Positions 15,327 through 22,937 of a stretch of DNA of 46,313 nt are shown here, piece by piece. The notes beneath the pieces are model-generated. The model did no database searches and was not told the DNA's origin. It worked only from the letters and a program-made list of their open reading frames with translations. The stretch comes from an uncultured Actinomycetes bacterium (GTDB lineage Bacteria; Actinomycetota; Thermoleophilia; Miltoncostaeales; Miltoncostaeaceae). A program made the position numbers and the translations under genes. Positions within the stretch are counted from its first letter, which is position 1. Each line of letters begins with the position of its first letter. The stretch spans positions 1-46,313 of the forward strand of contig CAITWD010000013.1 of assembly GCA_903896045.1 (NCBI GenBank). Reading direction: 5' to 3'.

Positions 15327-16526
15327 ATGGTCCCTACAGGCACGAAACCCCTGACCAAAATCGTGATTGCTGGCGCAGGATTTGCCGCACTCGAAACGGT
15401 GCTGGCCGTACGGGCATTTGCCGGCGACGCAGTGACGCTCGATCTGATTAGCGACCAGGATGAATTTGTGTTCTCGCCGGCCGCAACGGCTGAGTTGTTT
15501 GTTCCCGTGCCGCGGAGCCGTTGGCCCCTGACCGATCTCGTGCAGCGCGCGGGTGCCAACCTCATTCTTGGAGCGATCGATCGCATCGATCCCGATCAGC
15601 GCCGCGTCCATCTCACGTCAGGTGAGGTGTTGGCATATGACTTTTTTGTCATCGCGATCGGCGGCATACATGAGCCCTGGTTGGATGCGCCAGGAGTGAC
15701 CTTTACGGGTCCGCAGGAGGTGCCTGTGCTCGGCCAGCACCTTGCACAGGTGATCGCTCGCGCCGAGGCCGGGGATGAGGTGCGGTTGGCATTTGTGGTT
15801 CCGCCGGGGGGCAGCTGGGTCATCCCGGTGTATGAGTTGGCATTGCTGTCCAAACAGTTCATCGATGCCCATGATGTCGATGGCCGTGTTGAGGTGCGGG
15901 TGGTGACCCCAGAGGATGCCCCCTTGGCGGTGTTCGGTCAGCAGGCGGGGCAAATGATGACCGGGGTGCTTGCGGATGCTGGGGTCGAGCTCAGTAGCGC
16001 GACGATCGTGCGCGAGTGGCGCAATGGCGCCTTGTGCACCGTTCCGGAGGGTGAAATCGCGGCAGATGTCGTGGTATCGATGCCCGTGATCTGCGGGCCA
16101 TTTCTGCCGGGCGTTCCACATACCGCCCAAGGATTTGTGGATGCCGATCGGGACGGCAGAGTGCGCTCCCACAACCGGGTCTTTGTTGCCGGCGATGCGG
16201 GGCCATTTCCCATCAAGCAGGCAGGGCTTGCATGCCAGCAAGCCGATCGTGTCGCTGCCATCATCTGTGCACATCTCGGCATTTCGACGATCGAAATTCC
16301 CCGCGCACCGGTGTTGCGAGGCGTGGTGTGGTCGGGGGCGGGCGAGCACTTCTTGCGGCGTGACCTTGCGGGTGGTCGCGATGAGAGCCACGGCACGGTG
16401 AGTACCTCGGCGGCCCTGTGGTGGCCTCCCGGCAAGGTTGCCGGGAGGTTTCTTGCGCCATTTCTCCACGAGGTTGAGGGGCATGAGCTTGTCGACATGC
16501 CCACTCACAACGCGACATCTCATTAG
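15327..16526 (+). CDS. NDH-2/sulfide:quinone reductase-like FAD-dependent oxidoreductase
   Basis: A 399-residue two-dinucleotide-domain flavoprotein. It opens with IVIAGAGFAALETVLAV (FAD site), contains YDFFVIAIGG, and ends the core with VFVAGDAGPFPIKQAGLACQQAD, a form typical of the NDH-2/SQR group. The NAD-binding glycine motif in the middle is weak (VVPPGGSWVIPVYELAL), which argues against a simple NADH dehydrogenase. It has few cysteines, and the pair needed for sulfide oxidation is not obvious. It probably feeds electrons to quinone at the membrane surface, but the donor is open. A TAGAAC box stands at 15285-15290; the ATG has only a weak ribosome site. Confidence 0.8.
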   Translation: MVPTGTKPLTKIVIAGAGFAALETVLAVRAFAGDAVTLDLISDQDEFVFSPAATAELFVPVPRSRWPLTDLVQRAGANLILGAIDRIDPDQRRVHLTSGEVLAYDFFVIAIGGIHEPWLDAPGVTFTGPQEVPVLGQHLAQVIARAEAGDEVRLAFVVPPGGSWVIPVYELALLSKQFIDAHDVDGRVEVRVVTPEDAPLAVFGQQAGQMMTGVLADAGVELSSATIVREWRNGALCTVPEGEIAADVVVSMPVICGPFLPGVPHTAQGFVDADRDGRVRSHNRVFVAGDAGPFPIKQAGLACQQADRVAAIICAHLGISTIEIPRAPVLRGVVWSGAGEHFLRRDLAGGRDESHGTVSTSAALWWPPGKVAGRFLAPFLHEVEGHELVDMPTHNATSH

Positions 16527-16532
16527 TTGACG

Positions 16533-17351
16533 CTAGGCACGAGCCGTGTCGGGTTTGCGCGCGATCGCGTTGAGTTTGGTGAAGGTGTACTCAAATCCCC
16601 GCGGCCCGGCGGCCTTCTGGGTTGCGGCGGAGACCTTGGCGTTGAGCTCCTCAAGCTCTTCGGGGGAATAGCCAGCATTTAAGTGGCTCGCCACGACCCG
16701 CATGCGCTCGAGGTACTCCTCAACCGGTACCCGCCGGATGCGACGCTCCATCCAGATATCGATGATCTCGAGGCCCGCTGCATCCTCGAGGTAGCCCTCC
16801 ATTTCATCGATATCGCGTTGCACGATGTCGAAGGTGCCGACCCACTGTGGCACGGGGGGCTGTATTTCGGTCAGTACACGTCGAAACTCCTCCTCCGCAC
16901 CGCGTCCGGAGCAGAGAATCGCCATGTGTCCACCGGGTTTGAGTGCGCGCGCCATCGCCACCGCAGCATCCGCTTTAAAGGGAAACCAATGGAAGGCCAT
17001 CGAGCAGATCACCGCGTCGTAATGATTCTCTTTGACCGGCATCGACAACACATCTGCGACATGCAGATCAACCTGTAATTCGGGGTGATCGACCAGCTTT
17101 TGGCGAAAGCCATCGAGCATCCCTTGCGCAGGGTCAATCCCGGTGATGTCGGTGGTGCCGAAACGATTAACAAAGGCCATGGTGGCAAAGCCCGTGCCAC
17201 AGCCGACATCGAGCACATTGTCGTAACTGGGACCGGGAAGGGCGTCAATCAGGCGTTTTGCCCCCTGGATGTTGTAGCGCACCGCCTTGTCGTAGTCGCC
17301 TGCGTTCAGCGAAAAACCGGCAGAGATTGCCGTGGTGGATTGGTTCGACAT
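16533..17351 (-). CDS. class I SAM-dependent methyltransferase
   Basis: A 272-residue methyltransferase. Motif I is NVLDVGCGTGFATMAFV (about residues 45-60), strand 2 ends in ITGIDPAQ, motif II is HYDAVICSMAFHWF (the AFHWF form is common in Methyltransf_11/25 proteins acting on small molecules), and ARALKPGGHMAILCSG follows. A helical C-terminal cap of about 100 residues is unlike the methyltransferase at 138-980, so the two are not recent duplicates. AAAGGA lies 8 bases before the ATG. It converges with the NDH-2-like gene with only 6 bases between. Confidence 0.88.
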   Translation of the reverse strand: MSNQSTTAISAGFSLNAGDYDKAVRYNIQGAKRLIDALPGPSYDNVLDVGCGTGFATMAFVNRFGTTDITGIDPAQGMLDGFRQKLVDHPELQVDLHVADVLSMPVKENHYDAVICSMAFHWFPFKADAAVAMARALKPGGHMAILCSGRGAEEEFRRVLTEIQPPVPQWVGTFDIVQRDIDEMEGYLEDAAGLEIIDIWMERRIRRVPVEEYLERMRVVASHLNAGYSPEELEELNAKVSAATQKAAGPRGFEYTFTKLNAIARKPDTARA

Positions 17352-17587
17352 ATGGGGAATCCTTTTATGAGACCAGGGGTGCCGTCATGCGGTGGACGGC
17401 AGGCACCTTGAGCATAAACAACCAGTGCGGTGTGACGGGCGCGGTCGGGTTGCATGCGAATCCGTGAAGGAAGTGCACGGAAGGTGTGTGAGAAGTGTAA
17501 GACCGCGTCCCGAGTCCTTGATTTGGTGTCGATGAGGGTCGATAAACCAATTGTTCGGATTTGACACCTGATGGAGGCCGTACCCAG

Positions 17588-18607
17588 ATGAAACGTATTC
17601 GCATGACCGCATTGGCAGTTGCAACTGCCGCAAGCGTTGCAGCCATTCCGGTTGCGATTGCAGCCGCCAGTGAGGGCGGCCACCACTCTGAGCACGCGAA
17701 GTCGGGTGTGGTCTACCGCGCCACCGGCGTCGTGACGACTGCCCCTGACGGGGGTTGCACCACGGTGACGCTGAGCGGTACCCATTACTCCCGCAATGCA
17801 GCGGGTGTCACGCAAGGTGGCGTTCAGGTCGTGAACCTCAACAGCGCCACGACGAAGTTCGTCAAGAGCCATGCATCAGCGTTGTGCAGTGCAATCCTGC
17901 TGCACGACCGCGTGCAGATCACCTGGAAAGAATCAGACGCAACAACATCATTTGCGACTGCGGCAAACAACGCGGCCTATCGCGTCAAGGATCTTGGCCC
18001 CGCGACAGTGACCTTCACCGCCCGCGGCCTGGCGACGTCTGCGGTCTGCAGCCCGACCCCGACCACAGTCACGTTGAACACGGTCAAATATTCAGACAAC
18101 ACTCTTCAGGTCCCTCTCACTGCGGATTCATTGATCGTCAACGTCGATGGGACCACGAAGTTCCGTGGCCGCGGCGAGCATCACCATGGAGCTCCCGCTG
18201 CTGGATGCTCAGGGATTCAGACCAATGACCGCATCGTGGTGACATGGAAAGAGCCCTACGGAACTCCGTTTAACCCGGCCGCGATTGCGACCTCGGTGCG
18301 CGACCGTGGACCAGCTCATCCGGTGGTCTACCAACTCCGCGGTATCGCAACGACGACGGGATCTTGCGTCATCGGCAACCTCCGCGGTTCAGAGAACATT
18401 CAAACGCTGCCTGGTTCACCATTTGACTTCTCCGCCCTTCTCTCCGGGACGGTGTGGAGCGGTCAGGCAACACAATGTTCTGGAATTACAGCTGGCGATC
18501 ACATCAAGCTGACGTGGAAAGAGCCGGCCGGTACCGCTGTGAACACATCGGTCGCACTCTTCTCGGTGGTCGACTCGGGTCAGTCCCGCGGAGAGCACCG
18601 CCGCTAA
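17588..18607 (+). CDS. secreted protein with three about 95-residue repeats
   Basis: A 339-residue exported protein of unknown function. The signal peptide covers roughly the first 27 residues (MKRIRMTALAV... ending near AIAAAS). Three tandem domains follow. Each starts with a beta-like YRATGVVTT / FTARGLATS / YQLRGIATT segment, has two cysteines (the second in LCSAIL, GCSGIQ or QCSGIT), and ends with DRVQITWKE, DRIVVTWKEPYGT or DHIKLTWKEPAGT. One Cys pair per repeat suggests a disulfide in each. A His-rich patch (GEHHHG) lies in repeat 2. GGAGG precedes the ATG at 17588 by about 11 bases. A strong hairpin ends the transcript. Confidence 0.75.
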   Translation: MKRIRMTALAVATAASVAAIPVAIAAASEGGHHSEHAKSGVVYRATGVVTTAPDGGCTTVTLSGTHYSRNAAGVTQGGVQVVNLNSATTKFVKSHASALCSAILLHDRVQITWKESDATTSFATAANNAAYRVKDLGPATVTFTARGLATSAVCSPTPTTVTLNTVKYSDNTLQVPLTADSLIVNVDGTTKFRGRGEHHHGAPAAGCSGIQTNDRIVVTWKEPYGTPFNPAAIATSVRDRGPAHPVVYQLRGIATTTGSCVIGNLRGSENIQTLPGSPFDFSALLSGTVWSGQATQCSGITAGDHIKLTWKEPAGTAVNTSVALFSVVDSGQSRGEHRR

Positions 18608-18628
18608 GTTCGACATTCGTCTGCCGCG

Positions 18629-18665
18629 CACAGGATCCCGGTACATGACGTACCGAGGTCCTGTG
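18629..18665. terminator. 16-bp hairpin terminator, related to the hairpin at 30216
   Basis: The stem CACAGGATCCCGGTAC pairs with GTACCGAGGTCCTGTG (14 Watson-Crick pairs, one G-U, one mismatch) around the loop ATGAC. It lies 22 bases after the repeat-protein stop and 24 bases from the stop of the convergent radical SAM gene, so it can serve both. Its arms share ATCCCGGTAC and a CTGTGT tail with the isolated hairpin at 30216-30266. Confidence 0.75.
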
Positions 18666-18688
18666 TACGCAGTTCGTTCTGCGGGCGA

Positions 18689-19801
18689 TTAGACGAACGT
18701 CGGGAGCGCCCAGTCGGGATTGCCGCGCATGATGCGCTGTGGCATCCCCTCTGGTCGCATTGTTCCAAACACCCCGAGTTCAGGGCATCGGGCGCACCGA
18801 GTATCAAGCGCCCCGTCGCGTAGGCGTCGCGCGCTCAGCCACTCGCTGTAACGCTCCTGCCAGATCGCAGAAAACGACTCCTCGTGGATATTGCCGAGCA
18901 CAATGTCGGCGGAGTAGTGATCTGGGTGGACGCATCCGCATCCATGGAGCAGCGTGATGTGACCAGATTTCGGACGTGTTTGAGCACTCTGTGTGCGGAG
19001 TATCTCGCGGATCCGATGCGCGCGGCGTGGATTCGAATGGGCGATCCATATTGCGAGCTCGACCCCATCAAAACAGTTATTGGTGGTGGTGACCTCCACC
19101 TCGGGGAATGCCATCGCGAATGCAAACAACTGCCGGAGCACCTCCACACGGGTCTCGTATGCAACGGTGCTGTGATGGGTCGGATCGGCGAAGGGAACGC
19201 TGTGATGCAGTCGAAATGCCGGTGTCTCGTGTCTGAGCACGACGCCAAGGGCGGCAGACAGTTCCTGGGCGTTTGACCGTTGGAGCGTGAAATTGACGGC
19301 GCATGGGATGCCGGAGCGACGGATGCGATTCAAAGCAGAGGTTGCATCATGGAAGGCCGATGGGGTGGCGTGGAGACGGTCATGGGTCTCGGGGGTCCCA
19401 TCGATAGCGATTCCCATACGGCGAAGTCCTGCACCGGCAAGACCCACCGCTCGCGACGGGCTGATACGCGTGCCGTCGTTGGCAAGATGGATGCGCAGCC
19501 CTCGGTCGCTGCCGTGGCGCACAAGCTCGATGAGATCCTCCCGCGCCCAGATATCATCACCGCAAAAGATGACGGTCCCCACAGCAAATGCAGCCAGGTC
19601 ATCAAGAACGCGCTTTGCTTGGATAGTGGTGAGGATGCTCCCGCGGCAGCGATTGGGGCATCTCGCGACCGGATTCCACGCCACGATTGGTCGATCGGTG
19701 AGGGATGTGGGTCGTGTGGCGCTGGTGGGGTGGCCATCCGAGATTGGCGCGATGTGGCCAGGAGTATCTCGGGTCTCAAGCAGCGCGCTCACATTGATCA
19801 T
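18689..19801 (-). CDS. degenerate radical SAM/SPASM-like protein
   Basis: A 370-residue protein with the outline of a radical SAM/SPASM maturase: VAWNPVARCPNRC (residues 40-52) at the cluster site, FCGDDIWAREDLIELV where GGEPLLRxDL is expected, HLANDGTRI, then a C-terminal part resembling SPASM (HGCGCVHPD, GNIHEESFSAIW, TRCARCPELG). The core cluster motif CxxxCxxC reads Cys48, Cys52, Ser55, so one of three essential ligands is missing, and the GGE loop is altered as well. It may be an inactivated enzyme kept for binding, or a decaying gene. The frame is otherwise uninterrupted. TATGTA lies 6 bases before the ATG (leaderless spacing). No peptide substrate gene was found next to it. Confidence 0.6.
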   Translation of the reverse strand: MINVSALLETRDTPGHIAPISDGHPTSATRPTSLTDRPIVAWNPVARCPNRCRGSILTTIQAKRVLDDLAAFAVGTVIFCGDDIWAREDLIELVRHGSDRGLRIHLANDGTRISPSRAVGLAGAGLRRMGIAIDGTPETHDRLHATPSAFHDATSALNRIRRSGIPCAVNFTLQRSNAQELSAALGVVLRHETPAFRLHHSVPFADPTHHSTVAYETRVEVLRQLFAFAMAFPEVEVTTTNNCFDGVELAIWIAHSNPRRAHRIREILRTQSAQTRPKSGHITLLHGCGCVHPDHYSADIVLGNIHEESFSAIWQERYSEWLSARRLRDGALDTRCARCPELGVFGTMRPEGMPQRIMRGNPDWALPTFV

Positions 19802-19966
19802 GGGTTATACATACGCTTTTTTATGGATCAGCGCGCGCTCCCTGATCCCCAATAGTCCTCAGAAGATTCCCGGATCTCCATCCGCATGACGGCACATGGC
19901 CGCTCGAGGAGGGCATCTCGGTTCGTGCAGCGTCGGCGAATATGTTGCAAGTACGCCTTGCAGGCA

Positions 19967-19988
19967 CCTATTGTCGATCGACAATAGG
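19967..19988. promoter_or_regulatory. 22-bp perfect palindrome
   Basis: The half-site CCTATTGTCGA is followed directly by its exact reverse complement. It lies between the tRNA-Ala gene (40 bases away) and the start of the radical SAM-like gene (166 bases away). No T-tract follows on either strand. It looks like a dimeric-regulator operator rather than a terminator. Confidence 0.5.
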
Positions 19989-20027
19989 CCAGATGGGTCA
20001 GTGCATACGCGATCTGACCGGTAAAAA

Positions 20028-20100
20028 TGGAGCATGGCGGAATCGAACCGCCGACCTCGAGTGTGCGATACTCGCGCTCTCCCAACTGAGCTAATGCCCC
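20028..20100 (-). tRNA. tRNA-Ala (anticodon CGC)
   Basis: A complete 73-base cloverleaf on the minus strand. The acceptor stem GGGGCAT pairs with ATGCTCC (one G-U), the D-arm is GCTC...GAGC, the anticodon stem CGAGT/ACTCG encloses ATCGCAC with anticodon CGC, and the T-arm GGCGG-TTCGATT-CCGCC is canonical. The discriminator is A. CCA is not encoded; a TTTTT run follows immediately and may be part of the terminator. It reads the GCG codon. Confidence 0.95.
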
Positions 20101-20112
20101 GTGCGACACAGA

Positions 20113-20141
20113 AGATTAGCGCGCCGGATCGGGAGTGTCAT
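20113..20141 (-). promoter_or_regulatory. promoter of tRNA-Ala
   Basis: On the minus strand -35 ATGACA (plus 20136-20141) and -10 TAATCT (plus 20113-20118) are separated by exactly 17 bases. The -10 box lies 12 bases before the mature tRNA 5' end. This is the clearest bipartite promoter in the window. Confidence 0.7.
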
Positions 20142-20260
20142 TATCGGCGTACGCACACGGTGCAAATTCGTGCTGGCGGCCGCGCAAGCGAATGGTGGGG
20201 GACCGTGCTGGCAGACAAAGAATGCGGCGTCCGAGATTCGGCGCTAACCTCGGTGGAGCG

Positions 20261-21073
20261 ATGATCGACCTCCACAATCACCTGCTACCGGGCATCGACG
20301 ATGGCCCCGCCGATCTTGAGGCTGCGCTCGAGATGGCGCGTGCCGCAGTGGAAGCGGGGATCACCACCATGGTGTGTACACCGCATATGGGCCACCGGTA
20401 CCCTGAGACCACGGGTCGCACCATTCAGGCGGCCGTTGCCGCGCTTGCAAATGAACTGCGCCGGGCCGAGATCCCGTTGGAGGTCGCCGCGGGTGCGGAG
20501 CTCACCGTCGAGGTCGTGCGTGAACTCAATGATCGCGAACTTCTCGATGCGAGTCTTGGTCAACGTGGGTGGTTGATGATCGAGTCGCCCTTTGAGGGCT
20601 GGCCGATCCGTCTTGCGCAGATGATCGCCGAGCTCGAGATACGGGGATTTCGCGTGATCATCGCCCACCCTGAACGCGCAGAGGCGATTCAGCACAGTCC
20701 TGATCGACTCCGGGATCTGGTGGGGCGTGGGGCACTGGTACAAAGCAACGCGTCGAGCATTCTCGGAGGCCATGGCCGCCTGGTGACCCAAACCGTCGAA
20801 AACCTCATGCGCAATGAACTCATTCACGTGTTTGCCTCGGATGCGCATTCTGCTCAATGGCGCCCGCCAGGGCTTGAGGAGGCACGCGCCCGCGCCGCGC
20901 GGCTCATCGGCGTGTGGCCGCAGGAGCTTGAGTGGATGATCAACGATGGGCCGAAGCAGATTCTCTCGGGCGGCCAAGTGCGCCCACCGCGGTTTTTGCC
21001 GCGCGAGAAGGCGCCACCACTCACGCCCGCCGAATCTGCGCCTGCTCGAGCACCGCGCCGCCCGCGGGACTAG
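20261..21073 (+). CDS. PHP-domain protein, CpsB/YwqE-type tyrosine phosphatase
   Basis: A 270-residue PHP-fold metalloenzyme. It begins with the metal-binding MIDLHNHLLPGIDDGP, continues with TPHMGHRY and IIAHPERAEAI, and ends the core with FASDAHS; together these supply the histidine and acidic ligands of the trinuclear site. This pattern is that of CpsB/Wzb-like phosphatases controlling capsule or exopolysaccharide tyrosine kinases. No kinase is in the window, but a sugar-nucleotide epimerase is convergent with it. A Pro/Ala/Arg-rich tail (last about 25 residues) is unusual. TAACCT lies 10 bases before the ATG, with GGTGGAG between. Confidence 0.87.
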   Translation: MIDLHNHLLPGIDDGPADLEAALEMARAAVEAGITTMVCTPHMGHRYPETTGRTIQAAVAALANELRRAEIPLEVAAGAELTVEVVRELNDRELLDASLGQRGWLMIESPFEGWPIRLAQMIAELEIRGFRVIIAHPERAEAIQHSPDRLRDLVGRGALVQSNASSILGGHGRLVTQTVENLMRNELIHVFASDAHSAQWRPPGLEEARARAARLIGVWPQELEWMINDGPKQILSGGQVRPPRFLPREKAPPLTPAESAPARAPRRPRD

Positions 21074-22035
21074 TTCCCCAGAACGTCCAAGAATCCGGGC
21101 GGGCGTGCCGATGGATTGGCGTGTGTGACCGCAATTGATGCGTAGGTGCGTCGGAGCCCGTGGGCGAGTGGCATCTCAGGGCTCCAGCCGAGGATGTCGT
21201 TTGCGCGTGCATTGGCCAGTGCGCTGCGCTGCAATTCGCCGGCGCGGGCGGGCGCAAATACAGGCTGCACAGTCGCCCCAAGCCCATCGAGGAGATCGAG
21301 CACAGAGATCTCTTGCCCCCAGCCGATGTTGATCGTCTGGCCGACGCCTTTGGTCTGGGCGGCGCGGAATGCGGCAACGACATCGCCCACATAGACATAG
21401 TCACGGGTCTGCAGCCCATCGCCAAACACCGTCGGTGCGATCCCCTCGAGGAGGCGTGCACAGAAGATCGCCACCACGCCCGCCTCACCATGCGGATCCT
21501 GGCGCGGCCCATAGACATTGCCGAGTCGCAATACCACGACATCGAGCCCGTAGAGGCGGTGATAGAGCCCGCAGTACCCCTCGCCGGCCATCTTGCTCAT
21601 CCCATAGTGCGACATCGGCCGAGGTTCGCTCTCCTCGGGCGTGGGGATGGCGAGCCCAGGGTACTCGCCATAGGCGGCACCGCCGGTGGAGGAAAACACC
21701 ACTCGCGCACCGCAGGCATGCGCGGCCTCGAGGACATTCAGGGTGCCGATGACATTGACGTCGGCGTCAAATCCGGGGTTCTCAATCGCCTTACGCACAT
21801 CGGCTTGGGCGGCCAAATGGAAGATTGTCGCGGGTGCGATCGTGCCGGCGATCTCGTTGAGCCCTGCGGCATCGCGGATATCCACTTCATGGAAACTCGC
21901 GCCGGTCGGGATCTTTGTGACACTTCCCGTGGACAGATTGTCGACGATGTGGACGTCATACCCGTCGGCCAGAAGTGAATCTGCCAAATTCGAGCCGATA
22001 AACCCCGCGCCGCCCGTGATGAGTACTGACGTCAT
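21070..22035 (-). CDS. NAD-dependent epimerase/dehydratase (UDP-glucose 4-epimerase-like)
   Basis: A 321-residue extended short-chain dehydrogenase. The NAD motif is ITGGAGFIGSNLADSL at the N-terminus; FHLAAQADVRKAIENP, the catalytic region (FSSTGGAAYGEYPG and SHYGMSKMAGEGY with YxxxK), RLGNVYGPRQDPHGEAGVVAIF and VFGDGLQTRDYVYVGDV match GalE-like UDP-sugar epimerases. Substrate choice (Glc, GlcNAc or GlcA) cannot be read from sequence alone, so no symbol is given. AGGGG lies 5 bases before the ATG at 22035. Its stop shares CTAG with the stop of the convergent PHP gene. Confidence 0.88.
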   Translation of the reverse strand: MTSVLITGGAGFIGSNLADSLLADGYDVHIVDNLSTGSVTKIPTGASFHEVDIRDAAGLNEIAGTIAPATIFHLAAQADVRKAIENPGFDADVNVIGTLNVLEAAHACGARVVFSSTGGAAYGEYPGLAIPTPEESEPRPMSHYGMSKMAGEGYCGLYHRLYGLDVVVLRLGNVYGPRQDPHGEAGVVAIFCARLLEGIAPTVFGDGLQTRDYVYVGDVVAAFRAAQTKGVGQTINIGWGQEISVLDLLDGLGATVQPVFAPARAGELQRSALANARANDILGWSPEMPLAHGLRRTYASIAVTHANPSARPPGFLDVLGN

Positions 22036-22137
22036 TGGATCCCCTGTAGCCTCATAGTGCACCTTGAGTGCATCATTGTGCCAGTGCCGGTGGGCGTCAT
22101 GCGTCCGGCGCACATCACTCACAAAGGCTGTTCGTTC

Positions 22138-22314
22138 ATGGCGTTCTCGCACCATCATTCTGACCCTCGGGTCTATGCGCGCCTTGCGCGGGATGCTGAG
22201 CGCAAGATGGTGGTGCGTATTCCGGCGGTGTGGGTGCGCCCGGCAGGGCGCATCGTGGTCGGCTTGTTGGCGCTCGCGATTGTGGTTGTTGCGAAGCTGG
22301 CGCACCCATGGTGA
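22138..22314 (+). CDS. small single-pass membrane protein, 58 aa
   Basis: A 58-residue frame: a polar, Arg/His-rich N-terminal half (MAFSHHHSDPRVYARLARD) and a C-terminal hydrophobic helix (VVGLLALAIVVVAKL). Its stop overlaps the tmk start by 7 bases (ATGGTGA), so translation of tmk is probably coupled to it. AAAGG lies 10 bases before the ATG. I do not know the family. The overlap and clear membrane segment are the reasons to accept it. Confidence 0.55.
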   Translation: MAFSHHHSDPRVYARLARDAERKMVVRIPAVWVRPAGRIVVGLLALAIVVVAKLAHPW

Positions 22315-22937
22315 GTCCGGCGCCATCGACCCGAGGTCGATTCATCGTGCTTGAAGGGGTCGATGGATCGGGCAAAAGCACACAAGCCCGACTGCTTGCC
22401 GAGGCCTTGAGAACACGTGGGATTGAGGTATGTGAGACCCGCGAACCGGGCGGAACCCAGCTCGGGGAGGCGGTGCGCGCGCTGGTCCTTGCCACAACTC
22501 AGGACACCCTCAGCGACGCGGCAGAGGTCTATCTGTTTGCCGCAGCCCGTGCGCAACATGTCGCCGAACGCATTCGCCCTGCGCTTCGACAGGGAGAGTG
22601 GGTGGTGTGCGATCGGTTTGTCGATTCGTCACTTGCCTATCAAGGGGTGGCCCGCGGGATCGGGATTGACGTGGTGGCAAGCGCGAATGCGCTGGCAGTC
22701 GATGATTGTGTCCCGGATCTGGTGATCGTGATCGAGGTGCCCGATGCGATGTCTGCACGCCGTCGCCGTGGCGGTGATCGCATTGAAGCGGCCGGGAATG
22801 ACTTTCAGGTTGCCGTCGCCAAGGGCTACCGCGAGCTGGTGGCCCGCGCCCCGGGGCGATGTCGGATGATTAACGGCGAGGGAACCCCGGATGAGGTGCA
22901 TGCCCGGGTGATGGATGCGATTGCGGGGCTTGGGTGA
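22308..22937 (+). CDS. tmk: thymidylate kinase
   Basis: A 209-residue dTMP kinase, making dTDP for DNA synthesis. The P-loop is FIVLEGVDGSGKSTQ, the DR-x motif is VVCDRFVDSSLAYQG, TREPGGTQLGEAVR is the conserved segment after helix 2, and the lid is Arg-rich (SARRRRGGDRIE). Length is standard. It is followed by the delta' gene with a 4-base overlap, a common actinobacterial arrangement. Confidence 0.95.
   Translation: MVSPAPSTRGRFIVLEGVDGSGKSTQARLLAEALRTRGIEVCETREPGGTQLGEAVRALVLATTQDTLSDAAEVYLFAAARAQHVAERIRPALRQGEWVVCDRFVDSSLAYQGVARGIGIDVVASANALAVDDCVPDLVIVIEVPDAMSARRRRGGDRIEAAGNDFQVAVAKGYRELVARAPGRCRMINGEGTPDEVHARVMDAIAGLG

Noticed and set aside
19828-20109. 93-residue minus-strand frame beginning MSHGALAQLGEREYR
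   Set aside because: It reads through the tRNA-Ala gene; this is the familiar spurious product of translating a tRNA.
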